In this document: one piece after another, positions 1 through 9,394 of the stretch
Position numbering within the stretch: the stretch's first letter is position 1
Layout of the letters: each line of letters opens with the position of its first letter
DNA from: Clostridia bacterium UC5.1-1D10
GTDB lineage: Bacteria > Bacillota > Clostridia > Lachnospirales > Anaerotignaceae
Direction: 5' to 3'
NCBI GenBank assembly: GCA_001304995.1
Contig: BBZU01000001.1
Location: 62,001-126,000 of the forward strand
DNA length: 64,000 nt
Notes under the pieces: generated by a model
The model's database searches: none
What the model was told of the DNA's origin: nothing
The model's input: the letters and a program-made list of their open reading frames with translations, nothing else
Program-made: the position numbers and the translations under genes

Positions 1-179
1 TAATCCACATTGGAGATTTCTCCCATTCCCTGCTGCATCGATTCCCATACGGCATCCGGTAATTGACTGAAATAACCGCTGGTATCTCGATATAATCCAT
101 CTATCAATACTTTCACTCCACGATACTGGAGGAGTATTGCAGCATTTGAAATATAGACTATCCAGCCGCGTTTTTCCAT
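1..179 (-). CDS. MBL-fold metallo-hydrolase, N-terminal fragment (cut by window edge)
   Basis: The frame opens at an ATG at 179 after an AAAGGGG ribosome site and runs off the left edge, leaving 59 residues. They show the start typical of metallo-beta-lactamase-fold hydrolases: a short strand, an NAAILLQYRG strand and VLIDGLY, where the family places the loop before its first long insertion. The metal-binding HxHxDH motif would lie beyond the edge. A second ATG at 184 reads into a stop after eight codons and is excluded. It is the last visible gene of the minus-strand catabolic run. Family assignment rests on the N-terminus only, so the substrate is unknown. Confidence 0.55.
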   Translation of the reverse strand, partial: MEKRGWIVYISNAAILLQYRGVKVLIDGLYRDTSGYFSQLPDAVWESMQQGMGEISNVD

Positions 180-194
180 TTCATTACGCCCCTT

Positions 195-665
195 TTACTT
201 CTGTTTCGGTCTGAAAATAAACACTTCCAGATCTTCATCATAGGCTCTGCCCATTTCAAGGCCATCCCCCAGTTCTCCGATCACAACGTCAAAAGTTAAC
301 AGAACTGTGTTATTATCTGTCAAATGGCCGCCTCTGACCGTACCGCTGTTATCAGACACATTGACATGGACATGAAACAGAGGATTTCCGTCATCATCAT
401 GACAAATCATACCGGAAACACCTGTTACAGATACAGAATCTGTCACCTTGATGGGATCGCCATAGCCATATCCCGCTTTTTTATCCGGCAGCGGAATGGG
501 TACCAAATATTCACAGCCGTCCAGACTGCCCATACCGGAAAGAATAATGGCGTTATTGATGCCATATTCCGCACATGCATTTTCCAGTCCCTGCATGACA
601 TTTTCGCCAGGGCTCATTCTGACGGCAACAACTCTTTTCAAACCGCCTTTTGCTGTATAAATCAT
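195..665 (-). CDS. PPC/DUF296 (PD1-like) domain protein
   Basis: 156 residues made almost entirely of one PPC (plants and prokaryotes conserved, DUF296) domain. Visible are the RMSPGENV start of the domain, the SGMGSL turn, and the metal-site-like string HVHVNVSD followed by GGHL, which in the family contributes conserved histidines. In plants the domain sits in AT-hook proteins; in bacteria it stands alone as a trimer of unknown function. I start at the ATG at 665 because GGAG lies 7 bases upstream of it; a TTG at 683 in the same frame lies upstream of that site and is unlikely. It lies downstream of the 2-oxoacid dehydrogenase genes, so a role in the same pathway is possible but only inferred. 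Confidence 0.8.
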   Translation of the reverse strand: MIYTAKGGLKRVVAVRMSPGENVMQGLENACAEYGINNAIILSGMGSLDGCEYLVPIPLPDKKAGYGYGDPIKVTDSVSVTGVSGMICHDDDGNPLFHVHVNVSDNSGTVRGGHLTDNNTVLLTFDVVIGELGDGLEMGRAYDEDLEVFIFRPKQK

Positions 666-765
666 ATGATTGGCTCCTTTCAAATGAAAATATCACCATC
701 TCTCCTGCCAAAAAGGGAGGGTGGCGGAGCAACGTGACATTACCCCGCCTGAGTTATATAATCAA

Positions 766-1643
766 CTATTTAACTTGAATATCCATTTGTTTCTCAAATA
801 CTTTGATGAGGGCACACTGGTCTTCGTTAATCAGGCCCATTTCTTCCATCTGGTTCATGTGATCCAATACAATGGCGGACATGGGAATTTCTACGCCCAT
901 TTCATTGGCCAGCTGCATGGCATTTTTCATATCCTTTTGATGTACAGCAATTCTCGCGCTTGCTGTAAAATCTCTGGAGAGAATCTTTGGAACCTTGATG
1001 TCCATAACCGCACTTTGGGCAAAACCATCCTTAATTGCGTGATACAGCACTTTCGGATCCAACCCCGCTTTTGCCGCAAAGGCATATGCTTCCCCTACGG
1101 AAACCAAATTACAGCCAACAATCATATTATTTGCCAGTTTGGCTACACTGCCGCAGCCTGTGCCGCCCATATATGTAACGGTAGCGCCTACACAATGCAG
1201 CAGGTCTCTAACTTTATCAAATGTTTCCTTTTCGCCGCCGCTCATGACGACCAGTGTGCCGGCAATGGCGCCTGTTTCACCGCCGCTGACAGGAGAATCC
1301 AGCAGTTCCATTCCCGCTTCTTTTGCCAAGGGGAACAGAGTTCTGATAACCCCAGGAGCAGTGGAACTGAAATCTACGATAATCGTTCCCGGCTTCGCTT
1401 TTTCATAATCTCTCTAACCGTGCTGTCTACCAGTTCGTTTTTGGGCAGACAAAGAAAGATCACTTCGCAATCCGCATAGATTTCATCCGCGTTTCCTGTT
1501 GCCTTACCGCCCTGTGCTTCAAAACGTTCTCTTGCGGCTTCCACCACATCAAAACCCATAACATCACAGCCACTTTTGTTCATCAAATTGGTTGCCATAG
1601 GTAAACCCATGATTCCCATACCCATAAAACCAATTTTCTTCAT
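766..1643 (-). CDS. Beta-hydroxyacid dehydrogenase (GarR/3-hydroxyisobutyrate dehydrogenase family), one-base frameshift
   Basis: NAD(P)-dependent oxidoreductase of the 6-phosphogluconate dehydrogenase superfamily that interconverts a 3-hydroxy acid and its semialdehyde. The first part (1643 down to about 1404) has the Rossmann motif GFMGMGIMG; the second (about 1398 to 766) has the substrate loop DSPVSGGETGA and the catalytic lysine in GSVAKLANNM. The frame breaks at the poly-T at 1399-1403: restoring one base gives the expected joint MKKAKPGTIIVDFSST. About 292 residues when repaired, the normal family length. Twelve bases separate it from lpd upstream, so it is co-transcribed with the dehydrogenase complex. 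Substrate specificity (tartronate semialdehyde, 3-hydroxyisobutyrate or another) cannot be decided from sequence. Confidence 0.85.
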
Positions 1644-1655
1644 CTGACTCCCTCC

Positions 1656-3389
1656 TTATTTATTAGGGATATGAATTGCCCTCTTTTCCGCTGCCAAAGC
1701 TGCTTCTCTGACTGCTTCTGTCACTGTGGGATGGGCATGGATTGTAGCAATAATATCTTCTACTGTTGCTTCCATACCAATTGCCAGTGCGCATTCGCCA
1801 ATCAGATCTGTCGCTCTGGGCCCCAGGATATGGACACCGAGAACCTCTTTATACTCTTTGCCAAGAATGAATTTAATGCTGCCTACGCCGCCATTCATAA
1901 TCAGAGATTTCCCATTGGCCATGAGAGGGAATTTACCTACTGTATATGCAATACCCAGTTCTTTGGCTTTTTCTTCTGTAAGACCTACACCTGCGAATTC
2001 AGGATCTGTGTATACACAGGAAGGATTTGTAGCGCCATTATAAACCGCATCTTCACCCAACGCGTTTTCCGCTGCTACTTCACCTTGCGCAGATGCCACA
2101 TGAGCCAGCATAACTTTGCCCAGACAGTCACCGATGGCATATACATTGGGTACATTTGTTTCCATTTTGTCATTTACTGTGATGCGGCCTCTATCATTTG
2201 CAATGCCAACCGCATCCAGATTCAGTCCTTCTGTATCTGTTCTTCTGCCGACAGCTACCAGTACCTTTTCTGCTTCAAAAGCCTGAACCTTGCCGCCAAC
2301 TTCTACCTGAACCTTTGCACCAACAGCAGCTGCTTCTACGGACTGAACCTTTGCTTCTGTCATGATTTTGACGCCTCTGCTTTCCATGATCTTACGCATC
2401 TGGGCTGTCAGTTCCCCATCCATCATGGGCAGCAGTTTCGGCGCAGCTTCTACAACTGTCACTTCTGTACCAAACTTGGAATAAGCAGTTGCCAGTTCGA
2501 TACCGATCACACCGCCGCCGATAACCAGAAGGCTTTTGGGAATTGCTTCAAAGGACAACGCGCCTGTGGAATCCACACAGTTGGCGTTTTCTTTCACACC
2601 GGGAATAGGCGGAACGGCAGGAATAGAGCCCGCAGCAATGATGATCTTGTCAAATGTCATATTTTCTTTTGTACCGTCTTTTTTCACAACGGTCAGTGTA
2701 TCTTTGGAAGCAAAAGATGCTGTTCCTTCCACAACCTTGATTTTATTTGCTTTCATCAAGCCTGTGACACCACTTACCAACTGATTTGTGATTGCGGATT
2801 TCTTTGCCTGCACTTTATCCCAGTCAACACTCTTAACTTCCACGTTGATGCCATATGCTGCCGCTTCTTTCGCTTCGGAAATGGCTTCCGCCGCATGCAG
2901 CAGTGCCTTTGTAGGGATACAGCCAACATTCAGACATGTACCGCCCAGTTTATTCTTTTCAATCAATGTTACTTTGCCGCCCAGCTGTGCCGCACGGATT
3001 GCTGCCACATAACCGCCGGGGCCGCCGCCGATCACTGCCACAGTTGTTTCACCAGCAGGTTTCTTTGCCGCAGGCGCGGGTGCAGGTGCTGCCGCGGGTG
3101 TAGGCGCTGCCGCAGGTGTAGGTGCTGCCGCCTGCCCGCCAACCTGTTCGCCGGGTGCGCCAATATAAGCCAATACGCCTTTTACAGGCACATCGTCGCC
3201 TTCCTGTGCTACGATCTTAATCAGCGTACCTTCTGTTTCCGCGGTTACTTCGCTAGTTAATTTATCTGTTGTAATTTCCAGAAGAACATCTCCTGCTTTT
3301 ACACTGTCGCCTTCCTGTTTGATCCATTTGGAAACTGTACCTTCTTCCATTGTAAGACCAAGCTGAGGCATTCTTACCTCTACTGCCAT
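1656..3389 (-). CDS. lpd: Dihydrolipoamide dehydrogenase with N-terminal lipoyl domain (E3)
   Basis: FAD flavoprotein that reoxidises dihydrolipoamide of the complex with NAD+. 577 residues, about 100 longer than plain E3, because of an N-terminal lipoyl domain (residues 1-80, lipoyl-lysine K43 in the TTDKLTSEV turn) and an Ala/Pro linker (about 85-115). Then come the FAD motif GGGPGG, the redox-disulfide motif GGTCLNVGCIP, the NAD motif GGGVIG and the C-terminal HAHPT active-site histidine. The lipoyl domain is closely similar to that of acoC in this operon. Ribosome site AGGAGG before the ATG at 3389. E3 proteins of acetoin-type dehydrogenase complexes often carry such a domain. Confidence 0.95.
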   Translation of the reverse strand: MAVEVRMPQLGLTMEEGTVSKWIKQEGDSVKAGDVLLEITTDKLTSEVTAETEGTLIKIVAQEGDDVPVKGVLAYIGAPGEQVGGQAAAPTPAAAPTPAAAPAPAPAAKKPAGETTVAVIGGGPGGYVAAIRAAQLGGKVTLIEKNKLGGTCLNVGCIPTKALLHAAEAISEAKEAAAYGINVEVKSVDWDKVQAKKSAITNQLVSGVTGLMKANKIKVVEGTASFASKDTLTVVKKDGTKENMTFDKIIIAAGSIPAVPPIPGVKENANCVDSTGALSFEAIPKSLLVIGGGVIGIELATAYSKFGTEVTVVEAAPKLLPMMDGELTAQMRKIMESRGVKIMTEAKVQSVEAAAVGAKVQVEVGGKVQAFEAEKVLVAVGRRTDTEGLNLDAVGIANDRGRITVNDKMETNVPNVYAIGDCLGKVMLAHVASAQGEVAAENALGEDAVYNGATNPSCVYTDPEFAGVGLTEEKAKELGIAYTVGKFPLMANGKSLIMNGGVGSIKFILGKEYKEVLGVHILGPRATDLIGECALAIGMEATVEDIIATIHAHPTVTEAVREAALAAEKRAIHIPNK

Positions 3390-3394
3390 GTTAT

Positions 3395-3560
3395 ATTCCT
3401 CCTGTCTGTTCAGGTTACTTTCGTGATTTAGGGGTATCCATTTTCGGTATAAGATTGGGAATGATAAAATTGGAAATCGAAAAAGGATACCAGAGCAGCT
3501 TCATTGCTGCACAGATTTTCATCAGAAATAAAGCTGCTCTCTATCCAATCGTACAGGATA
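3395..3560 (-). promoter_or_regulatory. Structured intercistronic spacer between acoC and lpd
   Basis: The 214-bp gap between acoC and lpd is long for this tight operon. It holds nested inverted repeats: GGTATCC (about 3433) with GGATACC (about 3486), and GAGCAGCTT (about 3493) with AAGCTGCTC (about 3531). There is no T-run after the stems, so I read it as an mRNA processing or stabilising structure rather than a full terminator. Function is inferred. Confidence 0.4.
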
Positions 3561-3603
3561 TTAGATATGTAATACTTTAAATGGGTGTACTGAAAAATTC
3601 AGA

Positions 3604-4842
3604 TTACAGTAAAATCTGCATAGGATTTTCCAGCAGTTCTTTGATTGCCAGTTCAAATTTTGCCGCAGTTGCGCCATCGATCAATCTATGATCGAATGTG
3701 AAGGAAATGCGCATAAACTGTCTCTTTGTGATATTGCCTTCATCATCCATAACCAGTTCATCCTGCACGGCGCAGACGCCCAAAATGCCGGAATCGGGCT
3801 GGTTGATGATGGGATCGAAGGTTTCTACACCAAACATACCCAGGTTAGAGATAGAGAATGTGGAACCTGTGTATTCGTCCATTTCCAGTTTGTTTGTTTT
3901 CGCACGTTCTGCCAGATCTTTCGCTGCGGCAGAAATTTCGCTCAGACTCATTTTGTCCGCATCTTTGATGACAGGTACGATCAGACCATCATCCAGCGCA
4001 ACAGCCATACCAATATTCACATGTGCGCGTTTGATAATCTTGTCACCGTCGATACTTGCCAAGATGTGTTTGTTATTTTTCAACGCTTTTGCAGTTGCTT
4101 TCAGAACATAATCGTTCAAAGAATATTTCACAGCCAGATCTTCGTTGACTTTCTTACGGAATTTCATCAGTTCTGTCACATCAATCTTCACATTCTGTGT
4201 AACAGTAGGAATTTCCTGAGCAGATTTTGTCATTCTTTCTGCGATGACTTTTCTCATGCCTGCCAGTTTTACAACTTCGTCGCCTTCCATCAGTTCCAGA
4301 CCTGTAACAGGTGCTGCGGCAGGAGCCGCGGCTGCTTTTTCTGCAACGGGAGCCGCTTCAACCGCAGGAGCTGCTTCTGCTGCTGCCAGAATATCTTTCT
4401 GTACGATACGTCCCATAGGGCCTGTTCCTTTGACTGTGGTATAATCTACACCCAGTTTTGCCGCTGTTTTCTTTGCCAGAGGAGAAATTCTCACTCTTGT
4501 GCCTGCCGGAACTGCTGCCGCAGGAGCAGGAGCCGCTGTGGGTGCAGGCGCAGGCGCTGCTGCCGGTGCCGGAGCTGCCGCAGGGGTATCCCCAACCTGT
4601 TCACCCGCTTCACCAATATATGCCAGAAGACCTTTTACAGGAATGTCTTCGCCTTCCTGTGCTACAATCTTCAGTAATACACCATCATGTTCACTTTCCA
4701 CTTCACTGGTCAGTTTATCTGTTGTGATTTCCAGAATGACTTCGCCTGCTTTTACAGCGTCGCCTTCTTGTTTCACCCATCTTGTGACTGTACCTTCTTC
4801 CATGGTCAGTCCAAGCTGAGGCATTCTTACTTCAAAAGCCAT
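3604..4842 (-). CDS. acoC: Dihydrolipoamide acyltransferase (E2), acetoin-dehydrogenase type
   Basis: Core of the 2-oxoacid dehydrogenase complex; moves the acyl group from lipoamide to CoA. 412 residues: lipoyl domain 1-80 with lipoyl-lysine K43 in TTDKLTSEV, Ala/Pro linker about 90-115, peripheral subunit-binding domain about 118-155 (RISPLAKKTAAKLG...GPMGRIVQKDI), second Ala-rich linker, and a catalytic domain from about 190 ending in the signature DHRLIDG (H385). The operon partners E1 alpha/beta upstream and E3 downstream make the assignment secure. Whether the acyl donor is acetoin, pyruvate or another 2-oxo compound is not resolved; the name follows the AcoABCL-like architecture. Confidence 0.92.
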   Translation of the reverse strand: MAFEVRMPQLGLTMEEGTVTRWVKQEGDAVKAGEVILEITTDKLTSEVESEHDGVLLKIVAQEGEDIPVKGLLAYIGEAGEQVGDTPAAAPAPAAAPAPAPTAAPAPAAAVPAGTRVRISPLAKKTAAKLGVDYTTVKGTGPMGRIVQKDILAAAEAAPAVEAAPVAEKAAAAPAAAPVTGLELMEGDEVVKLAGMRKVIAERMTKSAQEIPTVTQNVKIDVTELMKFRKKVNEDLAVKYSLNDYVLKATAKALKNNKHILASIDGDKIIKRAHVNIGMAVALDDGLIVPVIKDADKMSLSEISAAAKDLAERAKTNKLEMDEYTGSTFSISNLGMFGVETFDPIINQPDSGILGVCAVQDELVMDDEGNITKRQFMRISFTFDHRLIDGATAAKFELAIKELLENPMQILL

Positions 4843-4854
4843 GCTTCTTCCCCC

Positions 4855-5835
4855 TTACTTATTCAGTACTTTTTTGACTGCTTTCACGATATCTGCGGTA
4901 TGAGGGAAGTTTTCATCTTCCAGTGTAGGGCTGAAAGGAGAAACGATATTCAGACCACAAGCACGTGCTACTGGTGCATCCAGTTCGTCAAACAGTTCTT
5001 CTGCGATCTGTGCAGAAATTTCACCTGCATAGCTGCCGCGTTTTACTTCTTCAGATACAATCAGTACATTATGTGTTTTTGATACGGATTCTACAATGGC
5101 ATCCCAATCCAGAGGAACCAGTGTGCGCAGATCCAGAACTTCTACCTGGATGCCCTCTTTTGCCAGTTCTTCCGCTGCTTCCAGAGAGAAGTTCACCTGA
5201 CGGCTCCATGTGATGATTGTCAGATCTGTACCTTCGCGTTTGACTGCTGCTTTGCCCAGGGGAATGGTGTATTCTCCTTCAGGAATTTGTTCTTTCTTTG
5301 CATACAGCAATTTATGTTCCATAGAGATAACAGGGTCATTGTCACGAATTGCGGATTTGAGCAGACCTTTCGCATCTTCTGCGGAAGAAGGCGCGATAAC
5401 TTTCAAACCAGGAGTATGGCAGAAAATTGCTTCCAAACTCTGAGAATGCTGACCTGCGTTTCTTCTGCCGGCGCCCATGGGGCATCTCAGTACCATAGGT
5501 ACAGAAGCCTGACCGCCTGTCATATATCTCATCTTCGCAGCCTGGTTCAGAATGGGGTCAGCTGCTACTGTGATAAAGTCGTTATACATCAGTTCTACAA
5601 CAGGGCGCATGCCTCTCATGGCTGCACCAACTGCCATGCCGCAGAAACCGGATTCGGAAATGGGTGTATCCCATACACGATGAGCGCCAAATTCTTCCTG
5701 GAACCCAACAGTGATACCAAATACGTTACCCATTTTACCCATATCTTCGCCGAGAACGATTACATTCTCGTCTCTTTCCATTTCTTCATGAATTGCTTCA
5801 CCAATCGCCTTGCTCACGCTGATTTTTTTGCTCAT
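4855..5835 (-). CDS. acoB: Thiamine-diphosphate dehydrogenase E1 component, beta subunit
   Basis: Beta subunit of the E1 alpha2-beta2 enzyme that decarboxylates or cleaves the substrate and reductively acylates lipoamide. 326 residues, the usual length of AcoB/PdhB. Visible are the N-terminal GEDMGKMGNVFG region, the DTPISESGFCGMAVGAA segment that helps bind thiamine diphosphate, and the C-terminal transketolase domain with VLDLRTLVPLD. Its ATG overlaps the acoA stop by four bases (5832-5835), indicating translational coupling. Eleven bases separate it from acoC. Confidence 0.93.
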   Translation of the reverse strand: MSKKISVSKAIGEAIHEEMERDENVIVLGEDMGKMGNVFGITVGFQEEFGAHRVWDTPISESGFCGMAVGAAMRGMRPVVELMYNDFITVAADPILNQAAKMRYMTGGQASVPMVLRCPMGAGRRNAGQHSQSLEAIFCHTPGLKVIAPSSAEDAKGLLKSAIRDNDPVISMEHKLLYAKKEQIPEGEYTIPLGKAAVKREGTDLTIITWSRQVNFSLEAAEELAKEGIQVEVLDLRTLVPLDWDAIVESVSKTHNVLIVSEEVKRGSYAGEISAQIAEELFDELDAPVARACGLNIVSPFSPTLEDENFPHTADIVKAVKKVLNK

Positions 5836-6839
5836 CTTACTACACTCCTTTCATTGTCTGAAGAATAAACGTCTGTTGTTGCTTCAGAAGGATCAGGGTA
5901 TTCAGATTCTGTTGCAAATTTATATGCAGCTTCAATTGCTTCATCAACTGCTGCTTCAATTGCGACCAGTTCTTCTTCTGTTGCCACATTTTCTTTGATC
6001 AGTTTATTGCGGAAGTTGGGAATTGCTTCTTTTTCATGAGCTTCTTCCATATAGGATGCGGGACGATATACAGCAGGATCACCGCAATAATGACCCTGAT
6101 GACGGAATGTGGTGCATTCTACAATAGAAGGGCCATTACCTGCTCTTGCGTAATCAACCGCTTCCTTCACCGCTTCGTAAACAGTAACCGGATCATTTCC
6201 ATCCACTGTTTTGCCGGGAATATCATATGCTTTTGCACGCACTGCGATAGTATCTGTATTTGTTACGCCATGGATTTCTGTGGAAACACCATAACGGTTA
6301 TTTTCGCAAAGAAATACAACAGGAAGTTTCCACGCTGCCGCCATATTGATGGATTCATGGAATGTTCCCTGATTGGATGCAGAGTCCCCGAAGAAACAAA
6401 GTGTTACATGTTTGTCACCCCAAATTTTAGAAGCAAAGGCAGAACCTGTTGCAATAGGAATGCCAGCGCCTACGATACCATTTGCCCCCAGAGAGCACAG
6501 TCCGTCTATATCAGCAATGTGCATAGAACCGCCCTTACCTTTGCAGTAACCTGTTTTCTTACCAAACAGTTCTGCCATCATCAAGTTCAGGTCGCCGCCT
6601 TTTGCGATGCAGTGACCATGGCCTCTGTGTGTAGATGCCATATAATCGTCAGGTTCCAGGGCATAACATGCGCCTGTGGGAACCGCTTCCTGTCCAAGGC
6701 ACAGATGGATATTGCCGTGCATCATACCTTTTGTGAAGCACTCAGCCGCTTTGGACTCGAAGCCTTTGATCTTCAGCATCATTTCATACATGCCCAGAAG
6801 CATTTCTTTTGAATATTTTTTTTCACTCACTGAAATCAC
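5832..6839 (-). CDS. acoA: Thiamine-diphosphate dehydrogenase E1 component, alpha subunit
   Basis: Alpha subunit of E1; binds thiamine diphosphate and Mg. 335 residues. The cofactor motif is present as GDSASNQG followed about 25 residues later by CENNRYG. The substrate-channel motif STHRGHGHCIAKG and the phosphorylatable-loop equivalent GKGGSMHI are also present. The protein resembles AcoA-type subunits more than mitochondrial-type PDH alpha in length and in the lack of a long N-terminal extension. First gene of the acoABC-lpd block, 48 bp downstream of the zinc dehydrogenase. Confidence 0.92.
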   Translation of the reverse strand: MISVSEKKYSKEMLLGMYEMMLKIKGFESKAAECFTKGMMHGNIHLCLGQEAVPTGACYALEPDDYMASTHRGHGHCIAKGGDLNLMMAELFGKKTGYCKGKGGSMHIADIDGLCSLGANGIVGAGIPIATGSAFASKIWGDKHVTLCFFGDSASNQGTFHESINMAAAWKLPVVFLCENNRYGVSTEIHGVTNTDTIAVRAKAYDIPGKTVDGNDPVTVYEAVKEAVDYARAGNGPSIVECTTFRHQGHYCGDPAVYRPASYMEEAHEKEAIPNFRNKLIKENVATEEELVAIEAAVDEAIEAAYKFATESEYPDPSEATTDVYSSDNERSVVR

Positions 6840-6887
6840 CCTTTTCTCCTAAATTCTTGATATGAGTAAACTTTATTTATCCTTTTC

Positions 6888-7920
6888 TCAAGGTTTCAAA
6901 ACAACTTTACCGCATTGGCCTTTTTCCATCAGCTCCAACCCTTTATCAAACTCTTCCAGAGGAAGCACATGTGTAATGACTTTGCTGATATCCAGACCTG
7001 CCGCAAACAGACCTTTCATGCGTTCCCATGTTCTGGGGATTTCTCTGCCGGAAACACCTTTGATGCAGAAACCGCTTGTAACAAACTTTTCACAGGGCAA
7101 TTCCAAAGGTTTCGGCCCCAGACCTGCAATGACAGCTGTGCCATCGGGTTTCAGATAATCGAAACTGCCCATAACCGCACCTGCATTGCCGGAGAAATCC
7201 AGAACAAAATCTACGCCCAGTCCGCCGGAGAGTTCTTTGATTCTGGCCGCTGTGTCTTCTTTCAGCGGATTTACAACTGCATCTGCTCCCATATCCAGAG
7301 CCATCTGTCCGCGCTGTTCATTCAATTCAATACCGATTACCTGCGCCGCGCCTAATGTTTTTGCTACCGCAACGCCCATACAGCCAATTGGGCCGCAGCC
7401 GATCACAGCAACTTTCTTCGTGGCAATGGGAAATTCCATGGCCGCATGTACCGCAACACCAAAAGGTCCATCAATGCCAGCTGTTCAAAAGGCAAATCCA
7501 GATCACATTTATTGACATCGCTTTCAGGAATGATGATATATTCTGCCATTGCACCATCACGGTGTACCCCGATGACCACTGTATTGTAGCAAACATCAGA
7601 ATGACCATTCCGGCACAGATCACAGGTACCGCATACCAGATGGGAGTCAGAGTTCACAACATCACCAATCTGTACGGATTTCACATTTTTCCGACCTTTA
7701 CAACAACGCCGGAATATTCGTGACCAATGATCGTAGGTGGATTCATTCTTTTCTGTGCATAATCATCCCAATGTTTGATATGTACGTCCGTACCACAAAT
7801 GGCAACTGCTTTTACACGGATCAGTACGTCATTATCACCAACTTCAGGGATGGGTTTTTCAGTCAGAACGACATAACCGTCCCCCTTCTGTTCCTTTACA
7901 ACACATTTCATCATTTCCAT
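6888..7920 (-). CDS. Zinc-dependent medium-chain dehydrogenase (threonine/butanediol dehydrogenase-like), two frameshifts
   Basis: Medium-chain alcohol dehydrogenase, about 345 residues after repair. Catalytic-zinc ligands are seen in AICGTDVHIKHWD and GHEYSG, structural-zinc cysteines in CGTCDLCRNGHSDVC, and the NAD motif in VIGCGPIGCMG. The frame breaks twice: at the poly-T 7686-7690 (one base restored gives VGKNVKSVQIGD) and near 7476-7478 (restored gives QLGIDGPFGVAVHAAMEF). Both are one-base losses in short runs, so I treat the gene as probably intact. It resembles L-threonine 3-dehydrogenase and 2,3-butanediol/sorbitol dehydrogenases; sequence alone does not separate them. Its position between the TRAP transporter and the E1 genes suggests it oxidises the imported hydroxy compound to the ketone used by the complex. 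Confidence 0.82.
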
Positions 7921-7951
7921 ATTTGCGCCTCCTTTTGTATGAAAACAGAAT

Positions 7952-8100
7952 GCATATTTGTCTTTTGCATCATATCTGTCTGATAACTCAGACAGGAATA
8001 TGGATTTATCTTTCGCAGCATGTCTGCCTGGTCACGCCAGGCAGAAACATGGATTTATCTTTTGTACCATATCTGCACAATCATCCCCCGGGCAGATATG
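7952..8100 (-). repeat. Array of hairpins with about 48-bp period between dctM and the zinc dehydrogenase
   Basis: Three consecutive perfect or near-perfect hairpins lie at 7971-8002, 8019-8051 and 8068-8100, separated by two 16-base linkers that are nearly identical (GATTTATCTTT then five bases). Stems differ in sequence but keep pairing: CTGTCTG/CAGACAG, TCTGCCTGG/CCAGGCAGA and CATATCTGC/GCAGATATG. A degenerate fourth hairpin (ATGCA/TGCAT, 7950-7970) precedes them. Lying inside an operon, the array could protect or process the mRNA between transporter and enzyme cistrons. Confidence 0.7.
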
Positions 8101-8117
8101 CAAATTTGACTTCTGCA

Positions 8118-9394
8118 TTAAGCCTGTCCAAACAGTCTGGGCAGGAACATGGAGATAGGTTCTACATAAGTAATCAGCAGCAGAGAAACGATACCCGCAA
8201 TCAGGAAAGGAACAATCTTTCTGCAGATTTCTGCCACAGATACCTCACCGGCTTTACAGCCCACATACAGGTTGATACCTACGGGAGGTGTAATCAGACC
8301 AATTGCCATATTGACTGTCAGGAATACACCGGCATGAACCATATCTACGCCCAGCTCGCCAATACAGGTGTGATGATGGGCAGCAGAATATAGAATGCGG
8401 AGTTTGCATCCAGGAAACAGCCTGCAATCAGGAAGATAACATTGATAATGATCAGGATGATGATCTTGTTTTCGCTGACAGACAGAATTGCGGAGGACAG
8501 ATCAGCAGCAACGCCGCTTGTTGTCATAATCCATGCATATACTGCTGCACAGGCAATGATAAACATGATTGTTGCGGAAGAAACCGCAGCATCTACAAAA
8601 ATTTTAACCAGTTCTTTTGCGTGGATTTCCCGATAAATGAATACACCAACGAACAGACCATAGATTACAGATACGCCTGCCGCTTCTGTCGGTGTGAAGA
8701 TACCGCCGTAAATACCACCCAAGATGATAACGGGCATCAGCAGCGCCCAGAATGCTTCTTTAAATGCTTTCCATCTTTCCGCCGCAGTTGCTTTTGGCAG
8801 CATCTGAACATCTACGTTTTTGGAAGCAAACATAGCTGCGATCAGATAAGAAACGCCTACCAGAATACCAGGAATGATACCAGCGCTGAACAGAGCCCCT
8901 ACGGATGTGTCTGTACAGGATGCGTATACAACGAATGCGATAGAGGGAGGAATAATGATACCGATGGCACCGGATGCGCTCAGCAGTGCGGTGGATGTAC
9001 CTCTGTCATAACCCTGATGCACCATAGCGGGGATCAGGATAGTACCCAGCGCTGCAACAGTGGCAGGACCGGAACCGGAAATCGCTGCAAAGAAGCAGCA
9101 TACAATAACTGTAACGGCCAACATACCGCTCTTTCTATGACCTACACAAGTACGGGCAAAGTTTACCAGTCTTTGTGAAATACCAGCGTATTCCATGATG
9201 GAACCAGCCAATACGAAGAAAGGGATTGCCAGCAGTGCAAACTTACCAATGGAAGCATACATGACGTTGGGGAACATGGAGAATGGGAATCCCCCAGCAG
9301 ACAAACCAATCATTGCGGTCAGCCCCAGAGAAACCGCAATGGGAATATTCAGAAATACCATCAGGAAGAATACACCAAATAAAATCAAGATCAT
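8118..9394 (-). CDS. dctM: TRAP transporter large permease subunit, one-base frameshift
   Basis: Large membrane subunit of a tripartite ATP-independent periplasmic transporter, which carries the ion-coupled transport pathway. About 425 residues after repair with roughly 12 membrane helices; the family signature region GSGPATVAALGTILIPAM and the C-terminal GLITPPVGINLYVG are both visible. The frame breaks at about 8355-8358; adding one C/G restores PVLAELGVDMVHAGVFL. Its ATG overlaps the dctQ stop by four bases. With dctQ and dctP it forms a complete system. Confidence 0.93.

Noticed and set aside
1374-1643. Stand-alone 89-residue Rossmann protein
   Set aside because: It is only the first third of the dehydrogenase at 766-1643, cut by a one-base homopolymer indel.
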